Of a stretch of 11,997 nucleotides of DNA, positions 7,447-11,997 are shown piece by piece; position 1 is the stretch's first letter, and each line of letters starts with the position of its first letter. Location of the stretch: assembly GCA_013003805.1 (NCBI GenBank), contig JABDII010000469.1, positions 1 to 11,997 on the forward strand, read 5' to 3'. The notes below the pieces were generated by a model. It ran no database searches, was not told the DNA's origin, and was given only the letters and a program-made list of their open reading frames with translations. Source of the DNA: Gemmatimonadales bacterium. GTDB taxonomy: Bacteria; Gemmatimonadota; Gemmatimonadetes; Gemmatimonadales; GWC2-71-9. The position numbers and the translations under genes were made by a program.

Positions 7447-7754
7447 CGGCAGTGGGCGGCCACGGCCCACCACCCCGCATCGCATTCTTCGTCGATCGGG
7501 TCGAAGGCCTCTTGATTCAACATCGTGAGGAATTCTTCTGCTTCTTCCTGTTCCATTCCCGCGAAGATTGCTCGCCCGGCAGGCCGGAGCGCTTGCCGAA
7601 TGGTGGGGAGCAGCGCGGAATTGACCGTCTGGAGGATGTTCGGCGTTCCATCAGCCCGCTCTTCCACTGCCAACTCCGTCCACTCGACCAGTCGCGCCGC
7701 CGTTGCCGCTCGCGATCCGGGTGGCACCCGGACCTCGATGGCCCACCCGCTCAT
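7443..7754 (-). CDS. prmA: Internally deleted PrmA (ribosomal protein L11 methyltransferase) remnant
   Basis: An intact 103-residue frame. Residues 1-37 (MSGWAIEVRVPPGSR..., VEERADGT) resemble the start of PrmA's L11-binding domain. From residue 39 it jumps to NILQTVNSALLPTI and LRPAGRAIFAGM, which resemble the late Rossmann-fold part of PrmA (the ANI...L region, then lkpgG.lilSG), and ends EECDAGWWAVAAH. PrmA is normally about 250-300 residues, so some 150-190 residues are missing, including the SAM-binding glycine motif. The join lies near 7641-7648 and keeps the frame. Context supports the identity: dnaJ-prmA-rsmE is a conserved order. The ATG at 7754 overlaps the dnaJ stop (ATGA), with AAGGAGG 10 bases upstream; the stop overlaps the rsmE GTG. 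It cannot methylate as read. It may be a decayed gene or an assembly collapse. The identification rests on motif recall, without alignment. Confidence 0.75.
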   Translation of the reverse strand: MSGWAIEVRVPPGSRAATAARLVEWTELAVEERADGTPNILQTVNSALLPTIRQALRPAGRAIFAGMEQEEAEEFLTMLNQEAFDPIDEECDAGWWAVAAHCR

Positions 7755-8884
7755 GCGCCCAGCGCCTCCTTCAGCCGTGACCAAAACCCGGCCTCACGCT
7801 TCGGCGGTTCGCCTTCGACCTCGGCCAGGCGGCGAAATAGCTCCTCCTGGGAGGAGGTAAGCTTTTCGGGCGTCCACACATGGATCCGAATATTCAGATC
7901 GCCCCTGCTGGCTCGGCCGAGGTGGGGCAGCCCCTTGCCGCGCAGCTGCAGCACGATTCCGGTCTGGGTACCGGGAGAGACGGTGACGTTCTCGTCTCCA
8001 TAGGGGGTCGGGACAGTGAATTCGCCACCGAGCGCCGCCTGGCTGAACGACACCGGCAAATCGTAATACAGGTCTTGGCCCTGGCGTTCGAATCGCTCGT
8101 CCTCGGACAAATTCAACATGACCAACAGATCGCCTGCCTGACCGTTCCGTGCCCCCGCCGCACCCTGGCCACGGAGCGTGAGGTAGTTGTTGGCCGCGAC
8201 ACCGGCAGGGACTTCCACCTTGACCATGCGTTCGCCCCGGACCCGTCCCTCGCCTCGGCATTGCTGGCACGGGGTCGGGATCACCGTGCCCTCGCCCGCG
8301 CACGTGGGACAGGGCGACACGGAGACGAACTGACCGAACATGCTGCGTGCGGCGCGGCGCACCTCGCCGGAGCCGCCACACGTGGTGCAGGTCGACGGAG
8401 ACGAGCCGGGCTCAGCCCCGGTCCCCTCGCATGGCTCGCATGGTTCGAGTGTCTTGAGCTTGATGGTCCGCGATACCCCGTTCGCGACGTCGGCCACCGT
8501 CAGATCGATGGACACGCGAATGTCCTGGCCCCGCCGGGCCTCGGAGACCGAGCGCCGCTGCCCGCCGAACATCGATTCGAAGCCGCCGAAGCCTCCGAAA
8601 TCGCGCATGAAAATCTCGAGCGCCTCGGCGAGATCGACGTGGTGGAAATCGAACCCGGCCGCACCACGCCCCAGACCCGCTTTCCCGTACCGATCGTACC
8701 GAGTCCGGCTGTCTGGCTCCTTGAGTACCTCGTACGCCTCCGTGATTTCTTTGAACCTCTCCTCGGCATCGGGGGCCGAATTGCGGTCGGGATGGTACTC
8801 GAGCGCGAGTTTGCGATAGGCCTTCTTGATTTCGTCGGTCGTGGCAGTCCGCGAAACACCCAGCAAGGAATAGAATTCGCTCAC
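7751..8884 (-). CDS. dnaJ: Chaperone DnaJ (type A J-domain protein)
   Basis: DnaJ delivers unfolded clients to DnaK and stimulates its ATPase. The 377-residue protein has all type-A parts: a J domain with HPD at 31-33; a short Gly/Phe region (about 68-108, including DFGGFGGFESMFGG); a zinc-binding domain with four CxxCxGxG-type repeats (CEPCEGTG, CTTCGGSG, CPTCAGEG, CQQCRGEG; cysteines 149/152, 166/169, 192/195, 206/209); and C-terminal substrate-binding domains with GDLLVMLNL and RGDLNIRIHVWTP. The G/F region carries an unusual acidic and aromatic insert (FDFHHVDLAEALEIFMRDF), as in many non-proteobacterial DnaJs. The start is GTG at 8884, overlapping the hrcA stop as GTGA. No grpE or dnaK precedes it, so its partner must be encoded elsewhere. 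The shortened prmA overlaps its stop. Confidence 0.97.
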   Translation of the reverse strand: MSEFYSLLGVSRTATTDEIKKAYRKLALEYHPDRNSAPDAEERFKEITEAYEVLKEPDSRTRYDRYGKAGLGRGAAGFDFHHVDLAEALEIFMRDFGGFGGFESMFGGQRRSVSEARRGQDIRVSIDLTVADVANGVSRTIKLKTLEPCEPCEGTGAEPGSSPSTCTTCGGSGEVRRAARSMFGQFVSVSPCPTCAGEGTVIPTPCQQCRGEGRVRGERMVKVEVPAGVAANNYLTLRGQGAAGARNGQAGDLLVMLNLSEDERFERQGQDLYYDLPVSFSQAALGGEFTVPTPYGDENVTVSPGTQTGIVLQLRGKGLPHLGRASRGDLNIRIHVWTPEKLTSSQEELFRRLAEVEGEPPKREAGFWSRLKEALGA

Positions 8885-9924
8885 GTCAACAACCCTTCGA
8901 TCAAGCGGCTCGTGTGCTCGACCAATCCAATGATCTTGTCATAAGGCATCCGGGTCGGTCCCAGGACGCCGATCACGCCGGTCAACCCGCCGCGGTCGTA
9001 TGAGGCGGTGACCAGGGTGAAGTCGTTCAGGCGCGGGTCGAGGTTCTCACCGCCAATCGTGATGCTCAGACCCGTCCGGCGGCGATCCCTCAGTGCTTCC
9101 TGGAGAAGATCACGATGTTCGGTCAGCTCCAGGAGGTCTCGCATGCGTTCGTTGGACGCGAACTCGGGTTGGTCCGCCAGCATTTGGGCGCTGCCCAACA
9201 CGATGTCGGCCTCGCCACTCGAGAGATCGAAGATCTCTTCGCCCTCTCGGATGAAGATGTTGAGGAGTTCACGGCCCTCAACGGTTTGCCCCGCATCCCG
9301 CAGGCGCTGCGCGAGCGACGTCCGAATCTCCCGGAGGTTGAGGCCCGCGAGGCGCTCGTTCAGAACATGCGACACGCGGTGGACCACATCGGGGGCGATC
9401 GCTCCGGGGATTTGCACGAAAATCGTCCGGACGACTCCGCTCCGAAGATTGAAGACCAACAGGAGTCGCTCGGAGGTGACCCGAACCAGCTCGAGCCGCT
9501 CGAGCACGATTTCGTCGAGCGCCGGCGCCACACCTACTCCCAGTTCCTGGGTGAGCACGCCGAGCACCTGCGCCGCGCGACGCAGTACCTCTTCCACGGC
9601 TCCTCCCCCGCGGGAGCCAGGAAGTTCCTGGCTCAGGGCCTCGCGTTCGGCCGTGCTGGGAGGAGCCAACCGCATCAGGAGATCGACGTACGCCCGGTAG
9701 GCCCGATCGGTGGGAATCCGGCCGGCCGAGGTGTGGGGATGGAACAAGTAGCCCTTCTTCTCCAGATCGCTCATCGTGCTCCGGATGGTCGCCGACGAAA
9801 TGCCCATTCCCGAGCGAGCGGCAACGAGCCGGCTCCCCGCCGGCTCGGCGGTCTCGATATAGGTCTCGATGACCGCGGCCAGGACGCGCAATTGGCGATC
9901 GGTGAGGTGTTCAGCGTCAGGCAT
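8881..9924 (-). CDS. hrcA: Heat-inducible transcription repressor HrcA
   Basis: HrcA represses class I heat-shock genes by binding CIRCE operators and needs GroEL to stay folded. At 347 residues it has family length. The N-terminal winged helix-turn-helix includes LTDRQLRVLAAVIETYI, AEPAGSRLVAARSGMGISSATIRSTM and LEKKGYLFHPHTSAGRIPTDRAYR, which is strongly diagnostic. The middle and C-terminal GAF-like and dimerisation regions follow, ending GVIGVLGPTRMPYDKIIGLVEHTSRLI. The ATG at 9924 is used because an in-frame TAG lies four codons upstream. No close ribosome-binding site is seen. The 57-bp gap before it has no CIRCE-like repeat (TTAGCACTC-N9-GAGTGCTAA), so autoregulation is not supported here. 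It is followed directly by dnaJ with a 4-bp overlap, without grpE or dnaK between. Confidence 0.96.
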   Translation of the reverse strand: MPDAEHLTDRQLRVLAAVIETYIETAEPAGSRLVAARSGMGISSATIRSTMSDLEKKGYLFHPHTSAGRIPTDRAYRAYVDLLMRLAPPSTAEREALSQELPGSRGGGAVEEVLRRAAQVLGVLTQELGVGVAPALDEIVLERLELVRVTSERLLLVFNLRSGVVRTIFVQIPGAIAPDVVHRVSHVLNERLAGLNLREIRTSLAQRLRDAGQTVEGRELLNIFIREGEEIFDLSSGEADIVLGSAQMLADQPEFASNERMRDLLELTEHRDLLQEALRDRRRTGLSITIGGENLDPRLNDFTLVTASYDRGGLTGVIGVLGPTRMPYDKIIGLVEHTSRLIEGLLT

Positions 9925-9969
9925 AGTCAGAATCTAGGCGTCTCTTCAAGGCCTGCGGTAGGGTCGGAT

Positions 9970-9976
9970 CCTCCTT
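9970..9976 (-). promoter_or_regulatory. Orphan AAGGAGG Shine-Dalgarno-like site between hemW and hrcA
   Basis: A perfect AAGGAGG lies 45 bases upstream of the hrcA ATG, just after the hemW stop. No ATG, GTG or TTG occurs at proper spacing downstream of it. The first possible start is a TTG whose frame ends after a few codons at a TGA just inside hrcA. It may be chance, or a standby site for hrcA translation. Confidence 0.25.
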
Positions 9977-9981
9977 CTGGG

Positions 9982-11082
9982 TCAGGCCACGGCCGCGATC
10001 AGCGCGTCCAACCTGAGCCAGCCCTCCGAGGTGAGGCAGACGCGACCATCGCGTTCTATCGCCCATCCGGACCCTCGCCAGCGTTCAATCAGTGATGCGG
10101 GCAGCAAGCCTGCACGTACGCCCCGATTGGTGCGGAGCCCAAGATACAGACGTTCCAGACGCTGGCGCGAACCATTGACGCGCTCGCGTCCGGCGACGAC
10201 CGAGCCACCGCCTCGCACCGTCCGTTCGTAGGCCACCCATTCCCGCACATTCCAGCGCCGCTCGTCTCCGACATAGCTGTGGGCCGACGGCCCCAACCCG
10301 AGGTAATCGGCACCATCCCAATACGCGCTGTTGTGCCGAGCTCGGTAGCCGGGAAGGCTGGCATTCGACACTTCGTAGTGCTCGAACCCTCTGGCCTCGA
10401 GCCGGTCGTGCGCTCGGAGATATTCCTCGGCGGCGCGATCGTCGTCCGGCGCCCGGCACCGCCCTTGGACAATCCATCGCGACAGGGGCGTCCGATCCTC
10501 GACGGTGAGTCCGTACAGTGAGACGTGAGTCGGCTCGAGGGCGAGCGCCTCCTCCAGGTCCCGCGACCAATCGCGTCCGAGATGCCGAGGAGCCCCGAAA
10601 ATCAAGTCGAGCGAGAGGTTCCCGAAGCCCGCGCGTCTGAGCGCGCGGACGGCGTCCCCCGTCTGCTCATGAGTATGGGTCCGGTGCATCCACGTGAGCA
10701 CAGCTGGATCAAATGACTGCGCGCCGAGAGAAATGCGATTGATGCCGATCGCCTGCCACGCCTCGACCGCGGCGGCGCTCACGTCTTCCGGATTGGCCTC
10801 GAGAGTGACTTCCGCATCCTGCCCGAGGACGCGGTCGCTTCTGATTCGCCGGAGGATGGCACCGAGCGCCTCCCCGTTCAGCCGAGAAGGAGTCCCTCCA
10901 CCGAAGTAGACCGTCGCAATCGGCGGGGTGTCGACCCATACCGGGTGATCCTGCCACGAGGCCCATTCGTCGAGCACGGCGCGCACGAAGGCGTCGGAGG
11001 GCGTGGTCCGCCGAACCGCGATGGCAAAATCGCAGTAGCTGCACCGTCGGGCGCAGAACGGCACATGGATGTAAACATGCAT
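9982..11082 (-). CDS. hemW: HemW-type radical SAM protein (heme chaperone)
   Basis: A 366-residue radical SAM protein of the HemN/HemW group. The N-terminal cluster motif is C10-ARR-C14-SY-C17-DF, binding a 4Fe-4S cluster; the position after the third cysteine that is a fourth Cys in true coproporphyrinogen dehydrogenase HemN is Phe here (F19). That feature, the short N-terminus (MHVYIHVPFC) and HNSAYWDGADYLGLGPSAHSY-type C-terminal sequence point to HemW, which binds and transfers heme, rather than to HemN. Also seen: YFGGGTPS (59-66), EANPED (95-100) and SLGAQSF (118-124). Many databases still label such proteins oxygen-independent coproporphyrinogen oxidase-like. The start at 11082 directly precedes HVYIHVPFC, as in relatives. 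The gap from dprA is 18 bp and to hrcA 57 bp. The hemW-hrcA linkage is conserved in Firmicutes and other phyla. Confidence 0.94.
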   Translation of the reverse strand: MHVYIHVPFCARRCSYCDFAIAVRRTTPSDAFVRAVLDEWASWQDHPVWVDTPPIATVYFGGGTPSRLNGEALGAILRRIRSDRVLGQDAEVTLEANPEDVSAAAVEAWQAIGINRISLGAQSFDPAVLTWMHRTHTHEQTGDAVRALRRAGFGNLSLDLIFGAPRHLGRDWSRDLEEALALEPTHVSLYGLTVEDRTPLSRWIVQGRCRAPDDDRAAEEYLRAHDRLEARGFEHYEVSNASLPGYRARHNSAYWDGADYLGLGPSAHSYVGDERRWNVREWVAYERTVRGGGSVVAGRERVNGSRQRLERLYLGLRTNRGVRAGLLPASLIERWRGSGWAIERDGRVCLTSEGWLRLDALIAAVA

Positions 11083-11100
11083 CTCACTCGAAAGATGCCG

Positions 11101-11997
11101 TCACGACGCCTTGGCGAACAGGTTCCCGGGCTGTTGCTCGACGAGGCCTTGGAGTTCCAGCGTCGATAGGATCGCGAGCAGCCGGCCCACCGGCTCCGTG
11201 AGACGATCGGCGAGTGCGTCGAGGTGTATGGGCGCTTCGTCGAGCTCGTCGTAGACCCGCTGGGAGTCGTCGGCCAAGAGTGGGGGACGCCTCTCCTCCC
11301 GCGTCTTCACCGGAGCGGCGAGGCCATCGAACAGCGCGAGCAGGTCGGCCGGTTCGAGCAGTGGTGCCGCGCCATCGCGAATGAGCCGGTTCGTCCCCAC
11401 CGATGTCGGGCTCGTGATCGGCCCCGGAACCGCCATGACATCCCGTCCCTGATCGAGTGCTGCGGCAACCGTGATCAGCGTGCCCGACCGTTCTCCCGCC
11501 TCGATCACTACCGTTACCCGAGCGAGCCCACTGATCAAGCGGTTCCGGCGCGGAAAGCTCCCCGCATGAGGACGCTCCCCGGGCGGGAACTCGGAGAGTA
11601 AGAGACCGACCTGGGCCACCCGCTGGTACAGCGATCGGTTGGCCGCAGGGTAGATCACGCCCAACCCATTGCCCAGCACGCCGATCGTTCCGCCTCCGGC
11701 GTCGAGTGCGGCTTGATGAGCCACGGCGTCGAGCCCGCGAGCCATACCGCTCACCACCGTGAGGCCTGCTCGCGCGGCGCACCGGGCGAGCTCACAACAG
11801 GCCTCTCTTCCGTACGGGCTGTGATCTCGGCTTCCGACGAGCGCCGCGGCCGGGGAGGCCAGGAGTGAGAGGTCTCCCTTCGCAAAGAGGAGCACCGGAG
11901 GGTCGGGGATCGTCGTGAGCGACGCAGGAAATCCTGGATCGTCCGGGAGGAGCGTGTCAGCACCCAATTGGCCGACGCGCGCGAGAATAGCCTGTCC
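11101..11997 (-). CDS. dprA: DNA-processing protein DprA, 5' end outside window
   Basis: DprA binds incoming single-stranded DNA and loads RecA during natural transformation. The frame is open to the window edge, giving 298 residues without the true start; the TTG at 11967 is not convincing, because the sequence before it (GQAILARVGQ) also looks coding. Rossmann-like core motifs are seen: VGSRDHSPYGRE, VVSGMARGLDAVAHQAAL, YPAANRSLYQRV, LLSEFPPGERP, SFPRRNRLISGLA, VIEAGERSGTLITV and DVMAVPGPI. The C-terminus has the winged-helix domain seen in many DprA proteins (PIHLDALADRL...LQGLVEQQPGNLF). A full DprA is about 360-390 residues, so perhaps 60-90 residues lie beyond 11997. hemW follows 18 bp downstream, and recJ near the other end also handles single strands, though nothing shows a joint role. 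Confidence 0.95.
   Translation of the reverse strand, partial: GQAILARVGQLGADTLLPDDPGFPASLTTIPDPPVLLFAKGDLSLLASPAAALVGSRDHSPYGREACCELARCAARAGLTVVSGMARGLDAVAHQAALDAGGGTIGVLGNGLGVIYPAANRSLYQRVAQVGLLLSEFPPGERPHAGSFPRRNRLISGLARVTVVIEAGERSGTLITVAAALDQGRDVMAVPGPITSPTSVGTNRLIRDGAAPLLEPADLLALFDGLAAPVKTREERRPPLLADDSQRVYDELDEAPIHLDALADRLTEPVGRLLAILSTLELQGLVEQQPGNLFAKAS

Noticed and set aside
7880..8944. Plus-strand open frame of 354 codons opposite dnaJ and hrcA
   Set aside because: It mirrors the dnaJ coding sequence, whose zinc fingers and J domain are certain; no domain is recognisable in the antisense product.
9115..10095. Plus-strand open frame of 326 codons opposite hrcA and the end of hemW
   Set aside because: It is an antisense shadow of hrcA, with no family features and no ribosome-binding site of note.
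11084..11782. Minus-strand 232-codon frame overlapping dprA
   Set aside because: It is an arginine/glycine-rich shadow in another phase of dprA, whose Rossmann and winged-helix motifs are clear in the accepted frame.
1..11997. CRISPR array, tRNA, rRNA, phage or defence genes
   Set aside because: No spaced direct repeats, cloverleaf-like segments or relevant protein motifs were seen; the window is filled almost end to end by housekeeping genes.

Overview
This is a GC-rich bacterial chromosomal segment. Every confident gene lies on the minus strand, so in transcription order the genes run from the right edge to the left: dprA (cut off at 11997), hemW, hrcA, dnaJ, a shortened prmA, rsmE, a HINT-type HIT protein, rpsU, yqeY, mutS2, dnaG, a coiled-coil zinc-ribbon protein and recJ (broken at position 129). 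There are no rRNA, tRNA, CRISPR, IS or phage features. The core-gene content, GC-rich codons and some protein details (for example DSDPPG in the primase) recall Gemmatimonadota or a related phylum. That placement is an impression, not a proof.

The right half (about 5.7-12 kb) follows the gene order of the Bacillus subtilis heat-shock/translation cluster (hemW-hrcA-grpE-dnaK-dnaJ-prmA-rsmE-mtaB-rpsU-yqeY). Here grpE and dnaK are absent between hrcA and dnaJ, and a HIT-domain gene sits where mtaB would be. The left half adds mutS2, dnaG, a COG1579-type zinc-ribbon protein and recJ. Spacing is very tight: five junctions are 4-bp ATGA/GTGA stop-start overlaps, two more overlap by 8 and 17 bp, and the largest gap between genes is 89 bp. 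This suggests one or a few long, translationally coupled transcripts, with a possible internal promoter before rpsU. The genes join DNA uptake and processing (DprA, RecJ), replication priming (DnaG), ribosome and rRNA functions (RsmE, bS21, MutS2, probably YqeY), protein folding and heat-shock control (DnaJ, HrcA) and heme handling (HemW).

Two places are structurally abnormal. At 1-217 a perfect 89-bp inverted repeat with a 39-bp spacer folds recJ back on itself. The plus strand of the first 128 bases continues the same recJ reading that the minus strand carries from 584 down to 129, so this looks like a fold-back chimera at a contig end or a real inverted duplication. At 7443-7754 the prmA gene has kept its first ~38 residues and last ~65 residues in one open frame but lacks the SAM-binding core. 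I found no convincing previously undescribed system. The remainder is a compact housekeeping operon.
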